A DNA stretch of 64,000 nt from a delta proteobacterium NaphS2 (lineage in GTDB: Bacteria > Desulfobacterota > DSM-4660 > Desulfatiglandales > Desulfatiglandaceae). A model generated the notes under the pieces. It made no database searches. It saw only the letters and a program-made list of their open reading frames with translations, and was not told where the DNA came from. Location: NCBI GenBank assembly GCA_000179315.1, contig ADZZ01000702.1, positions 1 to 64,000 on the forward strand. Direction: 5' to 3'. Below, piece after piece: positions 46,006-54,543 of the stretch. Each line of letters begins with the position of its first letter. Positions within the stretch are counted from its first letter, which is position 1. Made by a program: the position numbers and the translations under genes.

Positions 46006-46821
46006 ATGAAACGGCATTTCATACCGGTCTTCTGCATGTTACTGGCGGGTGTTTTGTTCCTGCGGGGGGCGGCGGTAACGGCCGGCAAAGCCTATATCTG
46101 GCATGACAGGGACGGAAATGTCCATTTTTCCGACCAGCCCCCTCCGCCGGATCAATCCGGGGGCGATATTGAGGAAAGGCACTTCAAAGAAGCACCAGAG
46201 GCGAATCCGAAAGCCGTTGTCATTTCCGATAACCCCATCGAACACGCCGTGCGATGCACGTTCAGACTCAAAAACAGCAAGGGTGGGGCCTCCGGATTCT
46301 TCATTAACGACAAGGGGCTTGCCATTACGGCAAAGCACGTTGTAAAGGGCGTTACATACAGTATGAAAGCCGAAATTCCCGGAGACGGCAAAAAATACAG
46401 GGTGCAAATCATCAAGAAGAGCAAGAAACATGATCTTGCACTGCTTCAGGTGAGGATTAACAAACCGACCCCTTTCCTGGAAATGAGGGACCCGCAAACC
46501 CTTGTTCGAGGAGAAGAAGTCTATGCCGTCGGAAATCCGCTGCTGGTGTTTAAAGAAACGGTGACCAAGGGGAATTTCAGCCGCTTGTTTCCGGAATCAG
46601 ACTGGAAAAGCGAGGCAAAAATGAGACGGCCCCCCTTTAAAATCAGGGGAAATCAGATTCAGTTCTCCGCACCGGTGGTCCCGGGTAACAGCGGAGGACC
46701 CGTGATTGACAAAGATGGAAAAGTGATCGGGGTCGTGAGTTGGGGCTACCAAAATGCGCCCATCAATTTTGCCGCACCCATCTCCTATGCCGAAAAAGAT
46801 TTTTCTTCCTACCTCAATTGA
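46006..46821 (+). CDS. secreted trypsin-like serine protease with DUF4124 N terminus
   Basis: 271 residues. Signal peptide HFIPVFCMLLAGVLFLRGAAVTAG is followed by a DUF4124-like segment (KAYIWHDRDGNVHFSDQPPPPDQ), found in many periplasmic proteins. The protease domain has the His of TAKHVVKG, the Asp of KHDLALLQV, and the nucleophile Ser in VVPGNSGGPVIDKDGKVIGVVSWG. No PDZ domain follows, unlike DegP. It lies directly behind the LysM protein gene and ends in an eight-base overlap with the convergent HAD gene. Confidence 0.88.
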   Translation: MKRHFIPVFCMLLAGVLFLRGAAVTAGKAYIWHDRDGNVHFSDQPPPPDQSGGDIEERHFKEAPEANPKAVVISDNPIEHAVRCTFRLKNSKGGASGFFINDKGLAITAKHVVKGVTYSMKAEIPGDGKKYRVQIIKKSKKHDLALLQVRINKPTPFLEMRDPQTLVRGEEVYAVGNPLLVFKETVTKGNFSRLFPESDWKSEAKMRRPPFKIRGNQIQFSAPVVPGNSGGPVIDKDGKVIGVVSWGYQNAPINFAAPISYAEKDFSSYLN

Positions 46822-47461
46822 AATTCCCGCCGCTGTGCCGCGTCAGGACCTTTTCCAGTTCCTTCATGTTTCGGACTTTGACCTCCGTCGGCAGGTTTGT
46901 GTCGCCATAGGCGATGAAGTGGACGTCCGCGGCTCTGGCGGCATCCAGATCAACGGTTGAATCGCCGATATATACCGCTTCATCCGGTTGAATCTCAAAA
47001 AAGCGAAGGATCTTGAGCAGGGATTCCGGGTGGGGTTTCGGGTTTTTCACATCCAGGGAAGAGACCACCATGTCGAAAAATCCGGTCAGCCCGTTCACTT
47101 CGAGCACTTCATCGATGGTGTTGCTGCGATTGGTGGCCACGGCCAGGAGAAAATCCGACTGCAGTTTCGAAAGCAGGTCTCCGAGCCCCGGGGCCGGGAT
47201 CATATCCTTGATGAAGGGGGTATATTCCATTTGCAGCCTGTATGCGTCGGCTTCTTCGAAGTGGGATGTTTTTCTGAAGATGTGTCTGACGGAATCACGT
47301 CCCGTGGACATGTGCACAAAATCGATCTCATCTTGCGCCATGGGAGGGAGATTAAAACGGGCCAGCAGATGATTGTAAAAATTGATATTGGCCTGGCGGG
47401 AATCGAACATGACGCCATCACAGTCAAAAATGATAACGCGAAGGGGATTTTTTTTCTTCAT
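46814..47461 (-). CDS. HAD-superfamily phosphatase (phosphoglycolate phosphatase-like)
   Basis: 215 residues. VIIFDCDGVMFDSRQANINFYNHLL is HAD motif 1. AVATNRSNTIDEVL is motif 2. The conserved Lys and motif 4 are in PKPHPESLLKILRFFEIQPDEAVYIGDSTVDLDAARAADV. The helical cap is C1-type, like Gph and PpaX. The substrate could be phosphoglycolate, pyrophosphate or another small phosphate ester. It appears to be a single gene. Confidence 0.88.
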   Translation of the reverse strand: MKKKNPLRVIIFDCDGVMFDSRQANINFYNHLLARFNLPPMAQDEIDFVHMSTGRDSVRHIFRKTSHFEEADAYRLQMEYTPFIKDMIPAPGLGDLLSKLQSDFLLAVATNRSNTIDEVLEVNGLTGFFDMVVSSLDVKNPKPHPESLLKILRFFEIQPDEAVYIGDSTVDLDAARAADVHFIAYGDTNLPTEVKVRNMKELEKVLTRHSGGNFN

Positions 47462-47537
47462 ATGGCGTGCCTCAATGGGAGTGGGAGTGTATCTGTTTTT
47501 TGTTTCATTTGAAAAAAGGTTTTACGGAAAGCCCCAA

Positions 47538-47960
47538 TTACATTTGCTCCAGCTTTTCCAGCCTTGAAGCGGTTAGCAAACGGTCGTCAAAGCATGAAAA
47601 AACCACAGGTGAGGAGAGTTCCGACTGCAATATCAGCGCCGAGGCCAGATGGATTGCATCAAAACCCCTTAATGCATGTTTTTCGGCCAATTCACCGGCT
47701 TGACCCACGCATTCCCGTGTCAAATTTAAGACAAGGTAGCGGGTCCAATCATCTTCAAAAAAAGACTTCAGCCTTTGGTATTCATCATCGCTGAATGCAC
47801 CCTCTCGAAACCTTCGGGCGAATGCGGCTCTGGCCTCAGCATAGGCAACCAGAGAAGTGGCTGTAATTTCTGAATCTTTTACGAATGCTGCTACTTCCAT
47901 AGACCGGTCTTCTTCCACATAAAGCTTTACGAGACTGCTGGTATCGAGATAACCGATCAT
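47538..47960 (-). CDS. PIN-domain toxin (VapC family)
   Basis: 140 residues. MIGYLDTSSLVKLYVEEDRS has the first PIN Asp, TSLVAYAEARAAFARRFREG the Glu region, ALRGFDAIHLASALIL and VFSCFDDRLLTASRLEGLEQ-like the remaining Asp residues. The start follows the antitoxin stop by one base. Intact predicted RNase toxin. Confidence 0.92.
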   Translation of the reverse strand: MIGYLDTSSLVKLYVEEDRSMEVAAFVKDSEITATSLVAYAEARAAFARRFREGAFSDDEYQRLKSFFEDDWTRYLVLNLTRECVGQAGELAEKHALRGFDAIHLASALILQSELSSPVVFSCFDDRLLTASRLEKLEQM

Positions 47961-47961
47961 A

Positions 47962-48231
47962 TTATCGCCTGTCTTCTATAACTGCTTGCGAAACACTTTT
48001 GCCTTTTGAGGGAATTCGATGGCTCATTCCCTTTGGTTTTCCTCCGGACCACTGGACCATACCACTTTGTATCAATGGCCATACCTTTTCTTTTACGGGT
48101 GTCCTCTCAAACGGGATGATAACGGCAATTTCCTTTTTTCGATCGGTTATGACGATGGACTGTCCGGATTTCACTTGTTTCATGTAACGGCTCAGGTTCT
48201 CTTTTAAATGTCTTATGCCTATGGATTCCAT
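47962..48231 (-). CDS. Phd/YefM-type antitoxin
   Basis: 89 residues. MESIGIRHLKENLSRYMKQVKSGQSIVITDRKKEIAVIIPF is the Phd/YefM DNA-binding domain. The rest is a basic, disordered toxin-binding tail ending in AVIEDRR. A GGGAG site precedes the ATG. It represses its own promoter, which carries a perfect palindrome over the -10. Confidence 0.9.
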   Translation of the reverse strand: MESIGIRHLKENLSRYMKQVKSGQSIVITDRKKEIAVIIPFERTPVKEKVWPLIQSGMVQWSGGKPKGMSHRIPSKGKSVSQAVIEDRR

Positions 48232-48253
48232 TGATTGCTCTCCCTTCTATTTC

Positions 48254-48294
48254 AATGAGGCCTCATTCTACGATAATGTTGCTACATTTGTCAA
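48254..48294 (-). promoter_or_regulatory. promoter with palindromic operator of the Phd/PIN pair
   Basis: On the minus strand TTGACA (48294-48289), 18-base spacer, TAGAAT (48270-48265). AATGAGG-CCTCATT (48254-48267) is a perfect 14-base palindrome overlapping the -10 and the start region. Confidence 0.65.
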
Positions 48295-48341
48295 TGGATT
48301 ATGGCCTGAAAAAACCGTTGATTTCACGGGGTAGTCGGCCG

Positions 48342-50081
48342 CTATTGATAGGTCACCCGGAACACTTCTTCGATGGTGGTGACCCCCTGAAGGACTTTTC
48401 CGGCACCGTCCCGGCGCAAGGTGGTCATGCCCCTCTCTATGGCCGCACGTTTAAGGGCATTGGCATCGGATGTTTTCAGAATCAGGTTTTTGATCTCTTC
48501 ATCCAGGATCATGAACTCAAAGATTCCGGTTCGTCCTCTGAACCCGGTATCCAGACACGCGGAACACCCCCGGCCCCGGTAAATGGTCCCATTCCGGGCC
48601 ATTTCCTTTGTAATACCAACCTTTTGAAGGGACGCGTCGTCCGGTGTGTAGGGCTCACGGCATTGGGGGCAGATGACCCGCACCAGCCGCTGGGCCAGGA
48701 TGGCGCTGACGGAAGAAGTGACCAGAAACGGCTCGATCCCCATGTCGATAAGACGGGTTACGGCGCCGGCGGAATCGTTGGTATGGAGGGTGGAAAAGAC
48801 CAGGTGCCCGGTCAGCGCCGACTGAATGGCGATCTCGGCCGTTTCCAGGTCACGGACCTCACCCACGAGGATCACGTCCGGATCCTGCCGGACAATGGAG
48901 CGCAGTCCCTTGGCAAAGGTGAGATCGATCTTGCTGTTGGTCTGGATCTGTCCGATTCCGTCAATCTGATATTCAATGGGGTCCTCGATGGTAATGATAT
49001 TGATGTCGGTCTTATTGATGGAGGAAAGTGCCGCGTAAAGGGTGGTGGTTTTCCCGCTGCCCGTGGGACCGGTGACCAGGATAATGCCGTGGGGAGAACC
49101 GATGAGTTCTTCAAAAGCGGCCTGATCGGTGTCCGGCATGCCCAGGTCCGAGACTTTGAGCAGCACATTGGTTTTGTCCAACAGCCGGAGCACCACCCGT
49201 TCGCCAAAGGCCACGGGAATGGTGGATACGCGGATATCGATGTTTTTGTCCGCAATGCGAATCTTGATGCGGCCGTCCTGGGGCAGTCTTTTCTCCGCAA
49301 TGTTCATTTGGGCCATGATTTTGATCCGGGAAATCAGCGCCGACTGAACATGCTTGGGAGGCGAGAGCATGTCGTAAAGGATACCGTCCACACGGTACCG
49401 GATGCGCAGTTTGTGCTGGGAGTGCTCGATATGGATGTCGCTGGCCCGCGCCTTGACCGCCTGACTCAGCATGAGATTGACCAGTTTTACCACGGGCGCG
49501 TCGCTGGTATCCTCCAGGAGATCCGCCGTTTCTTCAATTTCCGAGAGTATTCGGCCCGCCTCGCCTTCCTGCATGTCTTCGATGACCCGCTCCGCGGATT
49601 CCCCGCTCACATCGTAAGCCGCGTTGATTCCCGACAGGATGGCGGAGGCCGGTGCCAGCACTACCGAAGCATTTTCCAGGTGCAGCATCCGCCTGAGATC
49701 ATCCAGGGCCTGAAACTCCGAAGGATCATTCATGGCGATGGCCGCTTTTTCACGGGTGATCAGGGGAATCAGCTTGAATTTTTTAAGGAATTGGATGGGC
49801 GTCTGCTGCGTAAACGCCGTATCGAGATTTTCAAAGGAAAGGGTCATGGAAACGGGCAGGCCCCACTGCACTCCCAGGGCCCCCAGCAGATCCGCTTCCG
49901 TGATCCGTTTCAAACGAACCAAAATTTCCCCCAGCCGGCCGCCTTTTTCGGTTTGAATCTGCAGCGCCTTTTGAAGATCCTTTTCACTGAGTCCCCAGTT
50001 TTCAGAGAGAATCTCTCCGAGAAGGGGGACCGAGGCCATAGCGGGATTCGGAGAGGGTTCAGGGCTTGCTGACTTCGACAT
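48342..50081 (-). CDS. gspE: type II secretion ATPase GspE
   Basis: 579 residues from ATG 50081, chosen because AAGGAAGG lies five bases upstream; in-frame starts up to 50210 exist. The N-terminal GspE/MshE domain (LGEILSENWGLSEKDLQKALQIQ) leads to Walker A GPTGSGKTTTLYAAL near residue 336, the Asp box, Walker B DPDVILVGEVRD and the His box HLVFSTLHT. The C-terminal tetracysteine zinc motif is CPQC and CSAC (about residue 472 onward). It powers pseudopilus assembly. It is the last gene of the secretion operon, behind gspD. Confidence 0.95.
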   Translation of the reverse strand: MSKSASPEPSPNPAMASVPLLGEILSENWGLSEKDLQKALQIQTEKGGRLGEILVRLKRITEADLLGALGVQWGLPVSMTLSFENLDTAFTQQTPIQFLKKFKLIPLITREKAAIAMNDPSEFQALDDLRRMLHLENASVVLAPASAILSGINAAYDVSGESAERVIEDMQEGEAGRILSEIEETADLLEDTSDAPVVKLVNLMLSQAVKARASDIHIEHSQHKLRIRYRVDGILYDMLSPPKHVQSALISRIKIMAQMNIAEKRLPQDGRIKIRIADKNIDIRVSTIPVAFGERVVLRLLDKTNVLLKVSDLGMPDTDQAAFEELIGSPHGIILVTGPTGSGKTTTLYAALSSINKTDINIITIEDPIEYQIDGIGQIQTNSKIDLTFAKGLRSIVRQDPDVILVGEVRDLETAEIAIQSALTGHLVFSTLHTNDSAGAVTRLIDMGIEPFLVTSSVSAILAQRLVRVICPQCREPYTPDDASLQKVGITKEMARNGTIYRGRGCSACLDTGFRGRTGIFEFMILDEEIKNLILKTSDANALKRAAIERGMTTLRRDGAGKVLQGVTTIEEVFRVTYQ

Positions 50082-50127
50082 TGGACCTTCCTTGTTCGAC
50101 ATCTTCGGTATTGGGTTTAATGAATCC

Positions 50128-52200
50128 CTATTTTCCGGGCACGTATCCTTCCATGGACTTCGGACCGGGCTTGTCATACATCTTGATGACGCCTTCCTTG
50201 ATCCGCTCAATCTGTTCTTTCTTATCCAGGTAGATCTTTTTGGCCTCAGCGGGATTCTGAATGATGCGGGGCGTCAAAAAAATAAAAAGATTGGTCTTTT
50301 CCCGCTTCTTGCTGGTGCCCTTGAACAACCAGCCCACCAGGGGGATGTCGCCCAGGCAGGGGACCTTGTATTCCGTATGGGTGGTATCATCCCCGATGAG
50401 CCCGCCGATCACCACCGTATTGGCGTCTTTCACGATGACCGTGGTCTGGGCCAGGCGCTTATAGGTCTCGGGGCGGTCGGAGGCAGTCAAGGCATTGTTA
50501 TCCACCAGCCGCGTGACCTCCTGATAAATCTTGAGGCGAACGGACCGTTCCAGGCTGATCTGGGGGGTTACTTTAAGGGTCACCCCCACGTCTTTATATT
50601 CATAGGAACTGTAGTCCAATTCCGCCGCGGTGGTTTCCTGCCGCACCTGGTATGGGACGTTTCTTCCCACCATGATCTCGGCTTCCTCGTTGTCCGTGGT
50701 CAGAAGTTGCGGGGTGGAGAGAATGTGAACATCCCGGTCCTGCTGATAGGCATTCACCACCGCCGCGAGATTGGGGAATTTAACGCCGGCGATCTCGATG
50801 GTGTCGGTGATAACCCCCATGGAAAAGCCCTGGGGAAGGGTTCCCTTGCCGACGACACCCGAAATGGTGTCAAAATTGCCCGGGCTGGAGCCGGCAAAAG
50901 CGGCAGCGTCTTTGCCGTCATAGGTAAAGGTCTTGACCCCTTCCCACTCCACGCCCAGGTTGAAATCCTTGTTCACATTCACTTCCATGATAAGGGCTTC
51001 GATAAAGACCATCATGCGCGGAATATCCAGCTTTTGAATCACTTCTTCCAGTATCATATAATCGTCAGGATCCGCCATGATCACCAGACTGTTGGTGGCC
51101 TGGTCCGCCACGATGCGCGCTTCCTTGGAAATAAGCGGGGCCTTTCCCTTGTTTATTTCTTCGGATTTCTGGGCGGGCAGGGACGTTAACACTTTGGTCA
51201 GGTCTTCGGCGTTGGCATGCTGGAGATAAAACACATGAATGTCCCCCTGTCCCCGGGGTGCCTCTTTGTCCAGGAGCCGAACCAGTTTGCGAATCTTGGC
51301 GGCATCGTCTTCGGAAGAGACGACAATCAGGGAATTGGTTCTTTCGTCCGCGACGATTTTGGTAACGGTTTCAGCGTCGGCGGTGCGTTTTTGTGCCCTG
51401 GCACGCCGCTCAAAAACCGTATTGAGGGACTTGGCCAGTTTGCCGGCGGAAGCATATTCCAGGGGGATGACATTGATTTCTTCACCGACACCTTCCACAT
51501 CAATGGCCCGGGCAAGGCTCATGAGACGTTTGATATTGCTTTGTACATCCGTGACGATCAAGGTTCGGGTCGGCGGGTAGGAAACCATGACGCTGCTTTT
51601 GCTGATAAAGGGTGCAAAGAGTTTTTTCAATTCGTCCGGATCGGCATACCGCAGGGGAATCAACTGTGTGACCACCTTGTCCTCCGAATCCATGGCTTCA
51701 CGCCTGAGACGGGTTTTGACGCTCATGGTGCGGGCGCTGGCCGCCGGTACGATCTTGATGATGTTCCCTGACGGTACGGCGGTAAAACCGTTGACTTCCA
51801 ACACGGATTCAAAAACCTTGTATGCCTCGTCCACGCTGATCTTGTTGGGAGAAATAATGGTCACCTTGCCCCTGACCCCTTTGTCGATGACAAAGTTCTT
51901 TCCGGTGAGCTCGCTGATGAATTTGATGAAAACGGGAATGTCCACCTCGTCGAAATCGATGGTCACGGCGGGTTCCGGAGCCTCCGGATCCATGTTGATT
52001 TTTCTTTGAGCGGTAACCGGTGTTGTGACGGGTGCAGCTTTTTGTGGTTTTTGGGCGCGTTTGACGGATTCAGGAATCGCCGGGGTGACCCCGTCCACGC
52101 CTGTTACACGGGCCGCTTTAGCGGTGGCCGGGGCCAGCAGCGGATATGTGAACAACGTCAGCATAAGCGCATAAAAAGATACGGTTTTAAAAGGGTTCAT
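50128..52200 (-). CDS. gspD: type II secretion secretin GspD
   Basis: 690 residues from ATG 52200. Signal sequence TVSFYALMLTLFTYPLLAPATAKA. The N0 domain (VTIDFDEVDIPVFIKFISELTGKNFVIDKGVRGKVTIISPNKIS) is followed by N1-N3 repeats (VTQLIPLRYADPDELKKLFAPF, VIPLEYASAGKLAKSLNTVF, IHVFYLQHANAEDLTKVL). The secretin core runs from VFIEALIMEVNVNKDFNLGVEW to VVIGGLIGDDTTHTEYKVPCLGDIPLVGWLFKG. It ends with TNLFIFLTPRII and a short tail. It forms the outer-membrane gate of the system. Confidence 0.96.
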   Translation of the reverse strand: MNPFKTVSFYALMLTLFTYPLLAPATAKAARVTGVDGVTPAIPESVKRAQKPQKAAPVTTPVTAQRKINMDPEAPEPAVTIDFDEVDIPVFIKFISELTGKNFVIDKGVRGKVTIISPNKISVDEAYKVFESVLEVNGFTAVPSGNIIKIVPAASARTMSVKTRLRREAMDSEDKVVTQLIPLRYADPDELKKLFAPFISKSSVMVSYPPTRTLIVTDVQSNIKRLMSLARAIDVEGVGEEINVIPLEYASAGKLAKSLNTVFERRARAQKRTADAETVTKIVADERTNSLIVVSSEDDAAKIRKLVRLLDKEAPRGQGDIHVFYLQHANAEDLTKVLTSLPAQKSEEINKGKAPLISKEARIVADQATNSLVIMADPDDYMILEEVIQKLDIPRMMVFIEALIMEVNVNKDFNLGVEWEGVKTFTYDGKDAAAFAGSSPGNFDTISGVVGKGTLPQGFSMGVITDTIEIAGVKFPNLAAVVNAYQQDRDVHILSTPQLLTTDNEEAEIMVGRNVPYQVRQETTAAELDYSSYEYKDVGVTLKVTPQISLERSVRLKIYQEVTRLVDNNALTASDRPETYKRLAQTTVIVKDANTVVIGGLIGDDTTHTEYKVPCLGDIPLVGWLFKGTSKKREKTNLFIFLTPRIIQNPAEAKKIYLDKKEQIERIKEGVIKMYDKPGPKSMEGYVPGK

Positions 52201-52208
52201 TTCAATTC

Positions 52209-52991
52209 TCATTTTGTTATGATCTCTTGAAACGGGGGTAATCCCCGCAACGGATTCAGGTCCGGATCTGCTTGCGCCCACGCCTTGACATCGGGGTCCA
52301 TTGAAATCGCCTTTTGAAGATACCGCAGACTTTGCCGCACCCGGTCCGTCGCGGCTGAAACGCACGCAAGATTGTAATAGGGATCCACATAATCCGGTTT
52401 CAAACGGATCGCCTTTTCAAAATACCTTTGGGCCGACGAATAATCCTTTTCATGAAGGTACAGCACACCACGGTTGTTGAGCGCTTCAACATGACCCGGA
52501 TCAACGGAAATCACCTTTTCATACCATTTTGCCGCATCGGACAGTCGGCCGTCGTGGTGAAGGGCCCGGGCTTTTTGATAGGTTTCGGCAATGATATTGC
52601 CGCCAACGGGCTTCTGATCGGCGATGGTTACGCGCGCCGCCGTTCCGGAAGGAGCTTTCGGCGCAAGGGATTCCCGCTTTTCCCGTGGCGGGTTGGCGGG
52701 CCGTATCTCAATAAGCCCGGCGGCTGGTTCTCCCTTGGAGATCATTTGGCGCCTGTCCGGCACTGTGTTCATTTTTAGAGGCACTCCATTCGGATTTTTA
52801 TCTGTTGGATACCACCACGAATAGCCTGCAAGAGCAAGCAGAAGCAACAGAAGCAGCGCCGCCGGAAAAATCGTTTTTCTCCTGGTGAAAAAGATTTCTT
52901 TCCGTAACGGCACCGGTAAGCCGCTTTGAATACCTTGTCCCAGATCCCTTTCAACCTGGGCTTTTTTTAAGGCTTCATGGATGTAGCTCAT
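52209..52991 (-). CDS. GspB-like membrane protein with TPR repeats
   Basis: 260 residues. The N terminus MSYIHEALKKAQVERDLGQG is the GspB/ExeB signature, followed by one membrane helix (TIFPAALLLLLLLALAGYSWW) and a Pro/Arg-rich linker. TPR units (QKARALHHDGRLSDAAKWYEKVISVDPGHVEALNNRGVLYLHEKDYSSAQRYFEKAIRLKPDYVDPYYNLA) fill the C-terminal half instead of the usual ExeB domain. With the preceding GspA-like ATPase it likely helps insert the secretin across the peptidoglycan. It overlaps that gene by 17 bases. Confidence 0.8.
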   Translation of the reverse strand: MSYIHEALKKAQVERDLGQGIQSGLPVPLRKEIFFTRRKTIFPAALLLLLLLALAGYSWWYPTDKNPNGVPLKMNTVPDRRQMISKGEPAAGLIEIRPANPPREKRESLAPKAPSGTAARVTIADQKPVGGNIIAETYQKARALHHDGRLSDAAKWYEKVISVDPGHVEALNNRGVLYLHEKDYSSAQRYFEKAIRLKPDYVDPYYNLACVSAATDRVRQSLRYLQKAISMDPDVKAWAQADPDLNPLRGLPPFQEIITK

Positions 52992-54540
52992 GTGCTTTCG
53001 CCATCTGGTAAAGGAGGGTCAGGGTTCGAAATCCCACAACGCCGTCCGCCTCGAGACCGAATTCATCCTGAAACCTTTTGACTTCTTCCAACGTCTGCTG
53101 ATCAAAATTACCGTTCAATGTTACCAGGTACCCGAGATCCTTAAGAATTTCCTGAAGGGTGAACACTGCGGGCGAACGCATCCCCTGTTTCAGAAAAAAG
53201 CCGTTGTCGCCATAGGGATATACCCAGGTTGCCTGACCTCCCCAGTGCTTGAGGATAAAATCCCGTGTGACATTCTGCCTTTTGCCGCCCGCATCCACGA
53301 CAACGGCGCCTTCGGCGGTTACGTGGTCCACCAACAGATATTCCGGGATGCCACGGTCCGTTCTTTCAGGCACTTCGATTCTGAACGGTTTTTGCAGCAG
53401 GGTATAATACTCGGCGTGCAACGGAAAAGAAACGAGGCTCATCTGAATGCCGCCGTTTTCGTCTTTTGAAGATATGACCGTCTCGGTCAGGTCAAACAAT
53501 CCCGCAATGCTTTCCTTGTTGGTCAGAAGTAGCGCCGGATCCGGTCGAACCTTGACGGATGGGCCCAAAGGCGCTTCCGTTTTCATGTGGGTGCCTGAAG
53601 AGATGAAAGGGTCCATGAAAACGAAGATGCAGAGCCCCGCGGCGATCATAAAAAAAAGAACCAACGGCAAAGCCCATTTCCACCAGGGCCACCGCCGGGA
53701 ACCGGGTGGACGCTCTTCGGCGGCGTCGATGCCGCCACGAAGATCCAAAATGGCCTGGCCTGCCATTTTTCCCGAGATGGTTCGTTTTTCAGCGGTATAG
53801 GCCAGAAGAAGCGCCCGGTCGCAGACCGCATTGATCCGCCTGGGATTTCCTCCCGAATAGGCATAAATCCGCTTGAAAGCGCCGTCGGAAAATTTGACAT
53901 CTCCTTTGCCGCCAGCAACCACCAGGCGATGTTCCACATACCCCTGCACATCCTTTTGATCCAGCGGCTTTAAATGATATCTTACGGTGATGCGGTCATC
54001 CAGTTGTCTGAGCGAATGGGCCGAGAGAACCTCTTTCAATTCCGATTGACCCACCAGGACAATCTGTATGAGTTTGTCTTTTTCCGTTTCCAGGTTGGAG
54101 AGCATTCGAATCTGCTCAAGGACGGTTCGGGAAAGGTTTTGCGCTTCATCGATCAAGAGAAGTGCGTTGCCCCCTTCCCTGAAGACCCCCAACAAAAAAT
54201 GGTTAATGGCATCCAGCAGGGCGTTCTTGCTTTCGGTTTCCCGGGGAAGGGGGATGCCGAATTCGTGGGCAATGGATTTCAAGATTTCCATGTCGGAGAC
54301 AAAAGAGCTGAAAATGAGCGCGCTTTTCGTGTTTTCATCCAAATGGTCCAGCAACGCGCGGCACAAGGTGGTCTTTCCGGTTCCCACCCCGCCGGTGATG
54401 GCGATAAATCCTTTCCGCTGGTTGATGCCGTACAGCAGGTGATCCAGGGCTTCACGATGGTACCGGCTCAGGTAAAGATACCGGGGATCGGGCGTCAGGT
54501 TGAAAGGGTGCTCTTTGAATCCGAAAAAAGTTTTGTACAT
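52975..54540 (-). CDS. GspA/ExeA-like ATPase with peptidoglycan-binding domain
   Basis: 521 residues. MYKTFFGFKEHPFNLTPDPRYLYLS is the ExeA opening. Walker A ITGGVGTGKTT is near residue 47 and Walker B ALLLIDEAQNL is present. A membrane helix (WALPLVLFFMIAAGLCIFVF) is near residue 287. The C terminus (about 455-515, LQEILKDLGYLVTLNGNFDQQTLEEVKRFQDEFGLEADGVVGFRTLTLLYQM) is a peptidoglycan-binding type 1 domain. Members of the family build a passage for GspD in the cell wall. Confidence 0.92.
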   Translation of the reverse strand: MYKTFFGFKEHPFNLTPDPRYLYLSRYHREALDHLLYGINQRKGFIAITGGVGTGKTTLCRALLDHLDENTKSALIFSSFVSDMEILKSIAHEFGIPLPRETESKNALLDAINHFLLGVFREGGNALLLIDEAQNLSRTVLEQIRMLSNLETEKDKLIQIVLVGQSELKEVLSAHSLRQLDDRITVRYHLKPLDQKDVQGYVEHRLVVAGGKGDVKFSDGAFKRIYAYSGGNPRRINAVCDRALLLAYTAEKRTISGKMAGQAILDLRGGIDAAEERPPGSRRWPWWKWALPLVLFFMIAAGLCIFVFMDPFISSGTHMKTEAPLGPSVKVRPDPALLLTNKESIAGLFDLTETVISSKDENGGIQMSLVSFPLHAEYYTLLQKPFRIEVPERTDRGIPEYLLVDHVTAEGAVVVDAGGKRQNVTRDFILKHWGGQATWVYPYGDNGFFLKQGMRSPAVFTLQEILKDLGYLVTLNGNFDQQTLEEVKRFQDEFGLEADGVVGFRTLTLLYQMAKAHELHP

Positions 54541-54543
54541 GTC

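Noticed and set aside
48231-50072. Plus-strand open frame of 613 codons opposite gspE
   Set aside because: The opposite strand encodes the full GspE with Walker and zinc motifs; the frame is an antisense product of high GC codons.
50092-51189. Plus-strand open frame of 365 codons opposite gspD
   Set aside because: Antisense to the secretin core, with no recognisable family or start signals.
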